11,764 bases of DNA from Fibrobacter sp. UBA1313 (lineage in GTDB: Bacteria; Fibrobacterota; Fibrobacteria; Fibrobacterales; Fibrobacteraceae). Below the pieces are notes generated by a model. That model searched no databases, was not told the DNA's origin, and saw nothing but the letters and a program-made list of their open reading frames with translations. The translations under genes and the position numbers were made by a program. Below, in pieces: positions 1 through 7,961 of this stretch. The first letter of the stretch is position 1. Every line of letters begins with the position of its first letter. Location of the stretch: positions 1 to 11,764 of the forward strand of contig DBTP01000118.1 of NCBI GenBank assembly GCA_002307115.1, read 5' to 3'.

Positions 1-206
1 TTCTAAAAATTCATTTTTTATTAATTTTTTTTCAGGTTTAATACCTCGCCGCTTGCTGCGAAATCTTAAGTGCAGAGTATTTTGCGACAATTTGAAATCT
101 TGAATAGGGTTACGTTCGGTTTGCCTGCTATGATATCCCGTAGCTTTGTGGCGGCTTGGTTCATTGCCCTAGATGTGTCGGTTTTCGTTAGGGAACCTCA
201 ATAGGT
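1..206. other. left-edge non-coding stretch
   Basis: I see no supportable gene here. The first 35 bases are very A/T rich with two T-runs. The only edge-open frame is about 33 codons with no recognisable protein. A weak bulged stem (GGTT + CCCTA pairing with TAGGG + AACC, about 160-197) lies just downstream of the minus-strand gene's stop, but no T-run follows on either strand, so I do not call it a terminator. Confidence 0.4.
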
Positions 207-3062
207 TTAATTCTTAGCTCGAATTTTCCGTTCAAGGAGTTGTTTTTCGGCTAAAGAAAAATCATCGCGATGGAGCACCGCTTCCTCAAAAATCACCTTC
301 AAATCATCATAGAGTTTTCCTTGTAAGGCGATGAGTACGGCGTTTCGAATAAAGATCGGGTTCATGTCCACCATTTCGTAATTATCCATAAATTCCTGAA
401 GCGCAAGGCCCGCCGCATGGGTATTCCCATGGAGCGCATTATCCATCATTCCAAATTCGAGCGCGTATTCTTGTGGAATTTTTCCTTCTTCAAATTTTTG
501 TTTTAACAAGAGGTACAAAGGAATGGTGTCTCGAGAAGTATTGAATGGCACCGATAGACTCCATTCTCTGTATTCTTTCCAGAATTGCATCCAATCTAGA
601 TTTTCATCGTTTAGATGATTCAGGAGTGCAGAGGTGCGGTAATGATCCAGGGGAGTCATTGCTTGAATGCGCGTTTTAAATTCAAAGCGAGGGGCGTACG
701 AAATAGAATCTAAGAGCATGGGCCAACACAATTCACAGGAATCAAAAGCGCTCACCATTTTTGCTTCCGATTTCATAAACCGTGCTTCTTCTGCCTTGTT
801 GTCCACCATTGGAATAAATTCGCTGTTGGGCTCCACGGTGCGGAATACGGGCTTAAGCATTTGTGTGGTAAAGAGAAAATTTTGTTCTCCGAAATAGTAC
901 CAAGGGCGGTGAATGCGTTCAAATTCTTGAATTAAAATAGGATTGGTGTGAAACCGATCGATAAATTTTTGTTCTACAGGAGAATCGCTTGCGATAATAA
1001 TCACATCCATCGCTTCTGGAACTTTATAAAGAGCGACATAATCGAACGAAATATCCAACGCTTTAAGAATATTTAAAAGAAGTTCGTCATTGAATTCATA
1101 GGTTTGAATCCATTGTACCCACAACCCTTGTGGTTTCATATAACGCTTCATTTGTGCGTAAAATTCATGGCTGAATAAACTGGAGACGCCACTGACCCAA
1201 GGGTTCGAAGGGACGCTGACGATGACATCATATTGTTGACGGTGGGTGTGGAAAAAGGTTCTCGCATCATCATAATAAAGATTGATGCGTGGATCGTTAA
1301 AACCACGAGAATTCCACGGCAAAAATCCTTTTGCAAGATTCACCATTTCCTTTTCGATTTCAACTACATCTAATTTTGTGAGCAATGGATCTGAAAGAAG
1401 ATAATGAACACTCATGCCGCTCCCAAAGCCTATCATGGCAGCCTCGTAAGGCTTGTCGCGCATGGCCATGGGGACAAAGGCCGTTGCCGCTTGGGTGAGT
1501 TCGTCTCCACTCAAGGGTAGGGAGCGATCCTTATTCATAGACGCATCCGTTTTACCATTGGTCTTAATGTACCAATGCACTTTAGATTCGTGGAAGCTAA
1601 TCGTCGCTGTTTTTCCATTGCGCACGGTCACTGATTCGTCGGGGGTAAAACTCTTATAGGTGCGGAAGGCGCCCGAGGTAATCGTCTGTGGATCAAAATC
1701 AATGACTGCAAGAGGTGCGATCATAAATAAAATCGCCATATAAAAAAGAACGTTATGACGGAATTTTTTTCTGAAAAGAACCAATAAGAGAAACCCAATC
1801 GCTAGATCTCCAAGAGCCGCTACGGCAAGTGTCCACTTGAGTTGTAGGAGAGGAATAAAAATAAGGCCAGCGAAAACAGAACCCAAAATGGAACCAAGCG
1901 TGTTCCAGCCATAAACGCGACCAATGGGGGCTTCAGAACGGAATGCACGGGTGAGAATTAAAGTAATGAGAGGAAGCGTCATACCAGCGAAGAAGCTGGT
2001 GGGCACCATCCAAAATACGGAAATGATATACTTGAAAAGACTCCAGCCGACATAACCTTCTGTCGTGTGGTTAAAAATCTGATTGCTTTCGTTCATGGCA
2101 CTCCAGAAAGCCCCATGAAAGTAAAGCGTACACAGAGCAAAAAAGGCCATAAAAATTTGTGCGAAGGCGAGTTGCTTTAACAAATCTTTTTTGATGAATT
2201 TTCCGCTCACGGCACTCCCAATGGCGAGTCCGAAAATAAAGGCAGAGAGCATTTGGTCAAAACTGTGACTGGAAGAGCCCATCAGAAGGCTCAAAAGACG
2301 AATCCAAACGACTTCATAAACAAAGGACGTGAACCCTGTAATGGCCGCAATACAAAGCCATGTATTTTTTCGCGGCATAGGAAAAACTTCGGGGACGGTT
2401 TCTATTGCGGGCTTTGAATTTTCTTCTGTCTCATTCTCTTCCGAATTTTGAAGCACCGTATCGATTACATAAAATACGGCTGCTAATAGGAAATTGATGG
2501 TGGCGGCAATCCCTAAAGTTGCCTGATTGCCGAATACCGGAATGAGCAAGTAACTCGCCGCCAGAATGCCAACAGCGGCCCCTAAACTATTCGTAAAATA
2601 CAAACGAGAAAGGGAGAGTTCTCCGCCTTCGCGGTTACGGCGGAAAAGACCTGCCGCAATGAAAGGAAATGTCATGCCAAGGGCAATGGCGATGGGGAGG
2701 GTGCTTACCGTAGCGATGATGACTTTAACAATTTCAGCCGTTTGGGTAGAAAAAGAGGAGGACCATGAAGCATCATAAAAGGCATGGGTGAAGCGCAAGT
2801 AAACAGGGTGATATAAAATACCGCCGATGCCAATAACCAGCTCTGTAAGGGCGTAGGCGCGGAGAGGTCGTTTGATTCGACTGACGAAGCGGCCCGCAAT
2901 AAAACTACCGATGGCGAGTCCACCCATGTAAATGCAAAGGGTGAGTACTTGACCATAACTGGAATGCCCCAGGAAAAGCTTGAGGTAACGGGCCCAAGAT
3001 CCTTCGTAGATAAGACCTGCGACTCCAGATAGTGCAAAGAGCGCATAAATGAGATATTGCAT
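207..3062 (-). CDS. MFS-like membrane protein fused to spermidine-synthase-like domain
   Basis: This is a 951-residue fusion. Residues 1-455 are a polytopic membrane region made of two related halves. Each half opens with a similar block (SGVAGLIYEGSWAR near 12; TGFTSFVYEVVWIR near 242), as in 'fused MFS/spermidine synthase' proteins. Residues about 470-700 form a SAM-dependent methyltransferase-like fold: a glycine loop GFGSGMS (545-551), an acidic VVEIE strand end (566-570), YDDAR (597-601), and the family signature SNPWVSGVSSLF (619-630). The last 200 residues look helical and carry CELC (776-779). The membrane localisation is inferred. True spermidine synthases have GGGDG and DSSDP motifs; here these positions read GFGSG and VPSNP, so the aspartates used for the amine substrate and catalysis are missing. 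Polyamine synthesis is therefore doubtful and the substrate unknown. The ATG is supported by alignment of the family N-terminus and an in-frame stop about 33 nt upstream, but it has no Shine-Dalgarno sequence. It is divergent from gatB. Confidence 0.85.
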   Translation of the reverse strand: MQYLIYALFALSGVAGLIYEGSWARYLKLFLGHSSYGQVLTLCIYMGGLAIGSFIAGRFVSRIKRPLRAYALTELVIGIGGILYHPVYLRFTHAFYDASWSSSFSTQTAEIVKVIIATVSTLPIAIALGMTFPFIAAGLFRRNREGGELSLSRLYFTNSLGAAVGILAASYLLIPVFGNQATLGIAATINFLLAAVFYVIDTVLQNSEENETEENSKPAIETVPEVFPMPRKNTWLCIAAITGFTSFVYEVVWIRLLSLLMGSSSHSFDQMLSAFIFGLAIGSAVSGKFIKKDLLKQLAFAQIFMAFFALCTLYFHGAFWSAMNESNQIFNHTTEGYVGWSLFKYIISVFWMVPTSFFAGMTLPLITLILTRAFRSEAPIGRVYGWNTLGSILGSVFAGLIFIPLLQLKWTLAVAALGDLAIGFLLLVLFRKKFRHNVLFYMAILFMIAPLAVIDFDPQTITSGAFRTYKSFTPDESVTVRNGKTATISFHESKVHWYIKTNGKTDASMNKDRSLPLSGDELTQAATAFVPMAMRDKPYEAAMIGFGSGMSVHYLLSDPLLTKLDVVEIEKEMVNLAKGFLPWNSRGFNDPRINLYYDDARTFFHTHRQQYDVIVSVPSNPWVSGVSSLFSHEFYAQMKRYMKPQGLWVQWIQTYEFNDELLLNILKALDISFDYVALYKVPEAMDVIIIASDSPVEQKFIDRFHTNPILIQEFERIHRPWYYFGEQNFLFTTQMLKPVFRTVEPNSEFIPMVDNKAEEARFMKSEAKMVSAFDSCELCWPMLLDSISYAPRFEFKTRIQAMTPLDHYRTSALLNHLNDENLDWMQFWKEYREWSLSVPFNTSRDTIPLYLLLKQKFEEGKIPQEYALEFGMMDNALHGNTHAAGLALQEFMDNYEMVDMNPIFIRNAVLIALQGKLYDDLKVIFEEAVLHRDDFSLAEKQLLERKIRAKN

Positions 3063-3168
3063 TGGGGTAATATATATTCGGTCGCAAATTATCTATTGTA
3101 AATTCTTTTTCAAGGCTGGATCAGATTGGTTTTTAACTAAATTTTTTGACGTAAATTTTGGAGTTCTC
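3063..3168. promoter_or_regulatory. divergent intergenic region between the fusion gene and gatB
   Basis: This short A/T-rich spacer must hold the start signals of two divergent genes. On the minus strand a TATATT box ends 6 nt before the fusion gene's ATG, where a -10 element would give a transcript starting at or near the ATG. I find no good -35 at standard spacing. On the plus strand, TTTTGGAG precedes gatB. The assignment of promoters is inference. Confidence 0.3.
3160..3163 (+). promoter_or_regulatory. ribosome binding site that sets the gatB start
   Basis: GGAG sits 5 nt before the ATG at 3169. The reading frame stays open for 40 more codons upstream to an ATG at 3049, but that extension has no family similarity and would overlap the start of the divergent gene. 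This site and the conserved GatB N-terminus (SKYFPVIGLEIHCQL) favour 3169. Confidence 0.75.
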
Positions 3169-4623
3169 ATGTCTAAGTATTTTCCTGTAATTGGTCTCGA
3201 AATTCATTGCCAACTTGCTACCAAGACGAAGATGTTCTGCGGTTGCGAAATTGAAGTGAATACTTCGCCAAATAAGCATATTTGTCCCATTTGCCTCGGT
3301 ATGCCAGGGGCTATGCCTATGCCGAACAAAAAGGCTGTGGAGTATGCTATTCGTTTGGGTCTTGCTCTCAATTGCGAAATCGATCTCAATGCGATGTGGA
3401 CGCGTAAAAATTATTTCTACCCCGATCTCCCGAAAGGCTATCAGATTACCCAAACGGGCGGCCTCCCCGTTTACGATCACCCGATTTGCAAGAAGGGTTG
3501 GATCGAAGTCACGTTGAAAGAGGGCGCAGTGAAGCGTATCGGGATTACTCGTATTCACATGGAAGAAGATGCGGGGAAACTCATTCACGATATGAGCCCT
3601 ACGGGGAGCCATTTTGACGCCAATCGTTGTGGCACTCCGCTTTGCGAAATCGTCACTGAGCCCGACATTCGTAGCACAGAAGAAGCGGTACTTGCCCTCC
3701 AAAAAATCAAACAAATTCTCGAATATACGCAAGTTTCTCATGCCAATATGGAAAACGGAAATATGCGCTGTGATGGAAATATTTCGCTCCGTGCAAGCGA
3801 AGATGCTCCTTTTGGAACTCGTGCCGAAATAAAGAATCTCAACAGTTTCACTAATCTTGAAAAAGCCCTTACCGCTGAAATGCTTTTGCAGACGGTAACT
3901 TTGGATGCGGGGCGTGTGGTGGAACAGTGCACCAAACGTTATGACCCCAATGCCGATAAGACGATCGTCATCCGCAGTAAGGAAGATGCCCATGATTATA
4001 AGTATTTCCCTGAACCGGATATGATGCGTTTAGTGACGGATCCTGCTTTCGTGGAAGAAATTCGTCGCACGCTTCCAGAACTCCCTGATGCGCGCCGCGC
4101 TCGTTTTGTGACTGATTATGGTATCACTGAATATGATGCGCAGGTGTTGACGATAGACCGTGAAGTCAGCGTTTGGTATGACACCGCAGCGAAGGAATGC
4201 AAAAATCCCAAAATGCTCGCGAACTGGATTATTACAGAGCTTCTTTGCCGAGTCAAGGACTTGGATGGTGGTTTTGCCGCCATCCGCATTAAGCCTCTGC
4301 ACATGGCAAGTCTCATCAATCTCATTGAAAATAACACCATCAACGGAAAGATTGCGAAACAAGTCTTTGCGGATATGTTTGAAACGGGTAAAACTCCCGA
4401 TGAGATCATTAAAGACAAGGGTTTGGTACAAATTACAGATACGGGTGCCATTGAATTGATCGTTCGCGAAGTCGTCGCAGCGAACGCAGGTCAGTTTGCG
4501 GAATTCAAGGGCGGCAAGGTCGCTCTCAAAGGATTTTTTGTGGGCCAAGTCATCAAAAAATCCGCTGGCAAAGCCAATCCGGGTATTGTCAACGCTATTT
4601 TAGACAAACTTGCCGCCGAATAA
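3169..4623 (+). CDS. gatB: aspartyl/glutamyl-tRNA amidotransferase subunit B
   Basis: GatB is the tRNA-binding kinase subunit of the cytosolic GatCAB complex. It activates the side chain of Glu-tRNA(Gln) (or Asp-tRNA(Asn)) by phosphorylation before GatA-derived ammonia amidates it. At 484 residues it is of normal family length. Visible signatures are GLEIHCQL near the N-terminus, a zinc-site-like CxC (24, 26) with CxxC (39, 42), RKNYFYPDLPKGYQITQ (79-95), RIHMEEDAGK (128-137) and a C-terminal YqeY-type tail ending GKANPGIVNAILDKL. The start at 3169 is chosen over the upstream in-frame ATG because of a good ribosome binding site and because homology begins there. gatA and gatC are not in the window, so the complex is encoded from more than one locus. 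A small membrane-protein gene follows 14 bp downstream and is probably cotranscribed. Confidence 0.97.
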   Translation: MSKYFPVIGLEIHCQLATKTKMFCGCEIEVNTSPNKHICPICLGMPGAMPMPNKKAVEYAIRLGLALNCEIDLNAMWTRKNYFYPDLPKGYQITQTGGLPVYDHPICKKGWIEVTLKEGAVKRIGITRIHMEEDAGKLIHDMSPTGSHFDANRCGTPLCEIVTEPDIRSTEEAVLALQKIKQILEYTQVSHANMENGNMRCDGNISLRASEDAPFGTRAEIKNLNSFTNLEKALTAEMLLQTVTLDAGRVVEQCTKRYDPNADKTIVIRSKEDAHDYKYFPEPDMMRLVTDPAFVEEIRRTLPELPDARRARFVTDYGITEYDAQVLTIDREVSVWYDTAAKECKNPKMLANWIITELLCRVKDLDGGFAAIRIKPLHMASLINLIENNTINGKIAKQVFADMFETGKTPDEIIKDKGLVQITDTGAIELIVREVVAANAGQFAEFKGGKVALKGFFVGQVIKKSAGKANPGIVNAILDKLAAE

Positions 4624-4637
4624 GGCTAGGATTTTTT

Positions 4638-4997
4638 GTGATTCAAAAGAAAGAGTCAAAAAACGCGCGCAGGGGGAGTCTCCTTTCTTCTGTGTTTTTT
4701 GTTTTTCTTTTTTTTGTTTGCGGAGCGGGCGTTTCTCCGACGCATGCCGCTCAAGACTCTTATGATTCGCTCTATGTAAGCACGCTCAACATGACTGATG
4801 AAGAGATCAAAAGCACTTATGGTACAAAAGAGGATTCCATTGAAGTGAAGCCCACCATGCAAGAACTTCACGAAGACTCTCCTCAATATGAGAAACGAGT
4901 CTATAATCATAAGCAACAAGTGATTGTGGGGAGCATGGTGATGCTTTGCGTCGCCATCGCCATGGTGATGATGAATAATTACAACCCTACGCGATAG
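4638..4997 (+). CDS. small exported or membrane protein of unknown function
   Basis: I do not recognise this 119-residue protein. It begins with GTG, preceded by AGGA with a 6-nt spacer (4628-4631). The N-terminus has a basic stretch (KK at 4-5, RR at 11-12), a hydrophobic core (about 15-31) and an AxA-like end (THAA, 35-38), which reads as a Sec signal peptide with cleavage near residue 37. A polar, acidic middle of about 55 residues follows. A second hydrophobic segment (about 95-112, VIVGSMVMLCVAIAMVMM) and a short polar tail (NNYNPTR) complete it. The inferred product is a single-span protein with an exported N-terminal domain. The one cysteine in the signal core is not in a valid lipobox (V at -1). 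It follows gatB by 14 bp, and its last 11 bp overlap the 3' end of convergent hflX. The link to gatB may be only positional. Confidence 0.75.
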   Translation: MIQKKESKNARRGSLLSSVFFVFLFFVCGAGVSPTHAAQDSYDSLYVSTLNMTDEEIKSTYGTKEDSIEVKPTMQELHEDSPQYEKRVYNHKQQVIVGSMVMLCVAIAMVMMNNYNPTR

Positions 4998-6165
4998 TTT
5001 GCGCGACCCAACCTTCGGGCTGTTGGAGAATCGCTTTCTTTTCTTCTTGTCGTTGTGCTTTCCAAAGATTCTTTTCGGTAATGAGCCTTTCTAAAAGGGA
5101 TTCCATGCCGATATTTTCTTTGGCACTTACTTGAAATGCGTTGGGATAATTTTCCAAAAGTTCCGTGCGTCGATTCTCATCGGCTGATTCCGCCTTGTTA
5201 AAAACGAGCAGTCGCGGCGTTTCCTTGTCAATCAGGCCGTCCAAAACGTTGTGCGTCACTTCCAAATGTTCTTTGTAATCAGACGCGGTACTATCGACCA
5301 CTTCGAGAATGCAGTGCGCATGAGAGGCGACCCCTAAAGTACTTTTGAAGGTATCCACCAGATGATGGGGGAGCTTACGAATAAAGCCTACGGTATCGCT
5401 TAAAAGAATATATTGGCCTTCACCCACATGGAGCTTACGCATGGTGCTATCGAGGGTCGCAAAAAGTTTATCTTCTACATAAACATTAGCGCCCGTGAGA
5501 CGATTGGTGAGTGTACTTTTGCCTGCATTGGTGTAGCCCACAATGGCCACTTGAAAGATATCTTCGCGGCGATCTGCCTGGCGTTCACGCGCCCCTTCAA
5601 TTTTTTTGAGCTTCTTTTTGAGCTCTTGAATGCGTGTAGAAATAATGCGACGGTCGGTTTCAAGTTGCGATTCTCCCGGGCCACACATTCCAATGCCATG
5701 TCCGCCTGCCTGGCGAGAAAGATGGGTCCATGCGTGGGTGAGACGAGGCACCATATATTGTAGCTGTGCCACTTCAACCATGAGGCGACTTTCTGCAGTC
5801 ACCGCTTGCTTCGCAAAAATATCAAGGATAATACCCGTGCGATCCAATACTTTGATCCCCGGCAAACATTCTTCCAAATTTCGCACTTGGGAACCCGAAA
5901 GATCTTCATCAAAAATCACAAGGCCCGCTTCATGGGTTTCCAGAGCGGTCTTGATTTCTTCCACTTTCCCTTCACCAATGAGGGTGGCCGTATTGTAAGA
6001 TTGTACCCGTTGCAAAAAAGTTTGCACCACCTCGGCACCAGCCGTTTTTGCGAGACGTTGCAGTTCTTCTAGGTGTTCTGTCGCCACATGGGGACGAATC
6101 TTTGGGGTAGCGACTCCCACGAGAATTGCAAGTTCGCGTTTTGGCTGATTAATATTTATTCCCAT
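4987..6165 (-). CDS. hflX: ribosome-associated GTPase HflX
   Basis: HflX is a cytosolic GTPase of the Obg-HflX group that binds the 50S subunit and, in E. coli, splits stalled or heat-stressed 70S ribosomes. The 392-residue protein has the N-terminal HflX nucleotide-binding-like domain with the diagnostic GPGESQLETDRR (162-173). It is followed by a basic coiled linker (about 176-200) and the G domain: G1 GYTNAGKST (210-218), G2 FATLD (235-239), G3 DTVGF (257-261), G4 NKAE (323-326, usually NKxD) and G5 SAKE (347-350). The G4 motif ends in Glu instead of Asp, a substitution found in some HflX proteins. It ends without the longer C-terminal extension of the E. coli protein. Its ATG lies inside the end of guaA (10-bp overlap), so translation is probably coupled. 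A weak GGA lies 9-11 nt upstream. Confidence 0.96.
   Translation of the reverse strand: MGININQPKRELAILVGVATPKIRPHVATEHLEELQRLAKTAGAEVVQTFLQRVQSYNTATLIGEGKVEEIKTALETHEAGLVIFDEDLSGSQVRNLEECLPGIKVLDRTGIILDIFAKQAVTAESRLMVEVAQLQYMVPRLTHAWTHLSRQAGGHGIGMCGPGESQLETDRRIISTRIQELKKKLKKIEGARERQADRREDIFQVAIVGYTNAGKSTLTNRLTGANVYVEDKLFATLDSTMRKLHVGEGQYILLSDTVGFIRKLPHHLVDTFKSTLGVASHAHCILEVVDSTASDYKEHLEVTHNVLDGLIDKETPRLLVFNKAESADENRRTELLENYPNAFQVSAKENIGMESLLERLITEKNLWKAQRQEEKKAILQQPEGWVAQTIA
5003..5048 (+). terminator. possible terminator of the gatB transcript, inside hflX
   Basis: Just past the small membrane-protein gene, the plus strand can fold CCAACC around a TTCG tetraloop with GG and TTGG (5008-5026, three bases bulged). 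Outer GCGA/TCGC pairing (5003-5006 with 5031-5034) may add to it. A pyrimidine, T-rich tract follows (5035-5048). It lies within the last codons of hflX on the other strand. The T-tract is interrupted by C, so this is a weak call. Confidence 0.3.
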
Positions 6166-7958
6166 TCAATGGTTCCGGGGGGTTTGTGTGTGATATCATA
6201 CCAAAGAGCTCCGGCGCCCGCTTTCTTGAAGCGAAGCCATAGTTCTTTGAGTATCAGAGGATCAATTTCTGCAAAGTTCGCAGTCATCGCCTCTGAACTA
6301 TTGACGGGGCGCATCACGATGCAAGGTTTGTTATCAAGGCGAAGCGGCGTTAACACGACTGGCATCTGCCAAATTTTTTCGTAAAGGTCGTTTTCTTGCA
6401 AAAATTTTGTACAAATATCATCGAATAAACGAAGTGTATCAAAATTGGTTTTGGTCGCATACTGTGGAACCAGAGTGGGCTCATTTTCATTGATGGCACC
6501 AATCTCCCAAACCACACGATTCACAGGCTTAAAACGATTCGCAAGTTCTGTACTGAATTTTTCGCACGCCTTCCAATTCAATGTCGGGGTTGTGAGGAGG
6601 AACGGTTGTGCATAGGTGCGACCATCCCCTTGAACCCCCACACTCTGAATGGGGAGAAGGATTCCTTCGATATGGTTTGCGGTAAGATAATCCAAAAGGC
6701 CTTCCACGTCCCCTTTTTTCAAAAGTTCGTGTTTGCCATCTGTACAAAGTAATCGAACGCCGAGACCAGGGCCAGGGAAGGGGTGACGCCACACCAAATT
6801 GTGCGGGATACCGAGTTCTTCACCCAACAGGCGCACTTCATCTTTATAAAGATCGGCGAGAGGCTCTAACAAGAGGCCTTCTTTCATCAGATCCATCACT
6901 TCTTTCACGCGGTTGTGATGCGTTTTAATAAGATCCGCATTCTTACTTCCGCCGCTTTCGATGGTGTCTGGGTAAATGGTCCCTTGCGCAATCATCCATT
7001 CCTTATGATTGTGATGCAAACGGTTCATCTCGCCATCTTTCACCTTCAGGAAAGTAGCTCCGATAATCTGACGCTTTTGTTCCGGGAGGGTCACGCCTTC
7101 AAGCGCATCCAGAAAATCCTTTTCTGCATCGACAACCAAGAGATTTTTCATGCCTTCCGCTTCGAGGAATTGCATCACTCTTTGGGATTCTCCTAGGCGC
7201 ATCATTCCGTTATCAATATGCAGGCCCATCACGCGATCTGTACCGAGAACGTGATTCAAAAGTACGAATGCGACTGTGCTGTCCACACCACCAGAAACCA
7301 GAAGAAATACTTTTTTGTTCCCGACTTGTTCTTTGATGCGCTGCGTAATGAGAGGCAAATAACTCTTCATGTTCCAGGATTTTTTGCATCCGCAAATCTG
7401 TACAAAATTTTCAAGCAACTTCATCCCGAATTTACTGTGAGTCACTTCGGGGTGGAACTGAATTCCATAAATTTGTTTTTCTTCGTAAGCGACCGCTGCG
7501 GTGGGGCAGTCTTTGGTAGTCCCCACCACGCAATATTCTTTGGGCATCTCAGAAACCATGTCGCCATGGCTCATCCACATAGGAGAACTCTCTGGGAGAC
7601 CTTTTAACAAAGCGCAAGAGGTATCAGTCACTTGTAAATTTGCAATACCGTATTCTTTCACGGCCCCGGGCTTTACAGAGCCCCCCAATTGGGAAGCGAT
7701 CAATTGATGCCCATAGCAGATACCGAGCTTAGGAACAGGAATTTCCAGAATTTCAGGGTTATATTCAGGAGCCTCTTTTGCGTAGACGCTTGAGGGGCCA
7801 CCGCTATAAATAATGCCTTTAACGCCTTCCAATTCTTCAATGGAAGCGGTGGGGGAATGAATTTCTGTAAAAACGCCCAGACGGCGGACGCGGTTGGCGA
7901 TCAGGTGTGCATATTGACCACCAAAATCAAGGATTGCTATGGTATCAACGTTTTTCAA
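6156..7958 (-). CDS. guaA: GMP synthase (glutamine-hydrolysing), long form
   Basis: GuaA converts XMP, ATP and glutamine to GMP in purine biosynthesis in the cytosol. The N-terminal class I glutamine amidotransferase domain has GICYGHQ with nucleophile C81 and FHPE (168-171; H169 and E171). The ATP-pyrophosphatase domain has the P-loop SGGVDS (222-227) and RHPFPGPGLG (391-400). The C-terminal dimerisation region ends KPPGTIEWE. At 600 residues it is about 75 longer than the E. coli enzyme. The extra length is in the dimerisation region (about 400-600), with PIQSVGVQGDGRTY, NRVVWEIG, QMPVVLTPLRLD and a second RPVxSxxxMT block. These blocks recall human GMP synthetase. The start is TTG at 7958: no Met occurs near the N-terminus, homology begins at once, and a GGAG lies 8 nt upstream within the final codons of pepA, only 3 nt after the pepA stop. 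hflX overlaps its 3' end. Confidence 0.97.
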   Translation of the reverse strand: MKNVDTIAILDFGGQYAHLIANRVRRLGVFTEIHSPTASIEELEGVKGIIYSGGPSSVYAKEAPEYNPEILEIPVPKLGICYGHQLIASQLGGSVKPGAVKEYGIANLQVTDTSCALLKGLPESSPMWMSHGDMVSEMPKEYCVVGTTKDCPTAAVAYEEKQIYGIQFHPEVTHSKFGMKLLENFVQICGCKKSWNMKSYLPLITQRIKEQVGNKKVFLLVSGGVDSTVAFVLLNHVLGTDRVMGLHIDNGMMRLGESQRVMQFLEAEGMKNLLVVDAEKDFLDALEGVTLPEQKRQIIGATFLKVKDGEMNRLHHNHKEWMIAQGTIYPDTIESGGSKNADLIKTHHNRVKEVMDLMKEGLLLEPLADLYKDEVRLLGEELGIPHNLVWRHPFPGPGLGVRLLCTDGKHELLKKGDVEGLLDYLTANHIEGILLPIQSVGVQGDGRTYAQPFLLTTPTLNWKACEKFSTELANRFKPVNRVVWEIGAINENEPTLVPQYATKTNFDTLRLFDDICTKFLQENDLYEKIWQMPVVLTPLRLDNKPCIVMRPVNSSEAMTANFAEIDPLILKELWLRFKKAGAGALWYDITHKPPGTIEWE

Positions 7959-7961
7959 AGA

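Noticed and set aside
160..200. Bulged stem downstream of the fusion gene as its terminator.
   Set aside because: A 5-nt bulge, a long loop and no T-run on the minus strand.
3063..3110. A standard -35/-10 pair for the fusion gene (TTGAAA or TTTACA with a TATATT or GATAAT box).
   Set aside because: All pairings have spacers of about 14 or 20-22 nt, outside the usual range.
3049..3168. A 40-residue N-terminal extension of GatB from an upstream ATG.
   Set aside because: Homology and a good ribosome binding site start at 3169, and the extension would overlap the divergent gene's first codons.
3133..3993. A 286-codon open frame antisense to gatB.
   Set aside because: It lies opposite strongly conserved GatB coding sequence, has no recognisable domains, and is explained by the codon usage of the sense gene.
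4638..4750. Lipoprotein signal in the small membrane protein.
   Set aside because: The cysteine is preceded by Val and sits within the hydrophobic core, which does not match a lipobox; an ordinary signal peptide fits better.
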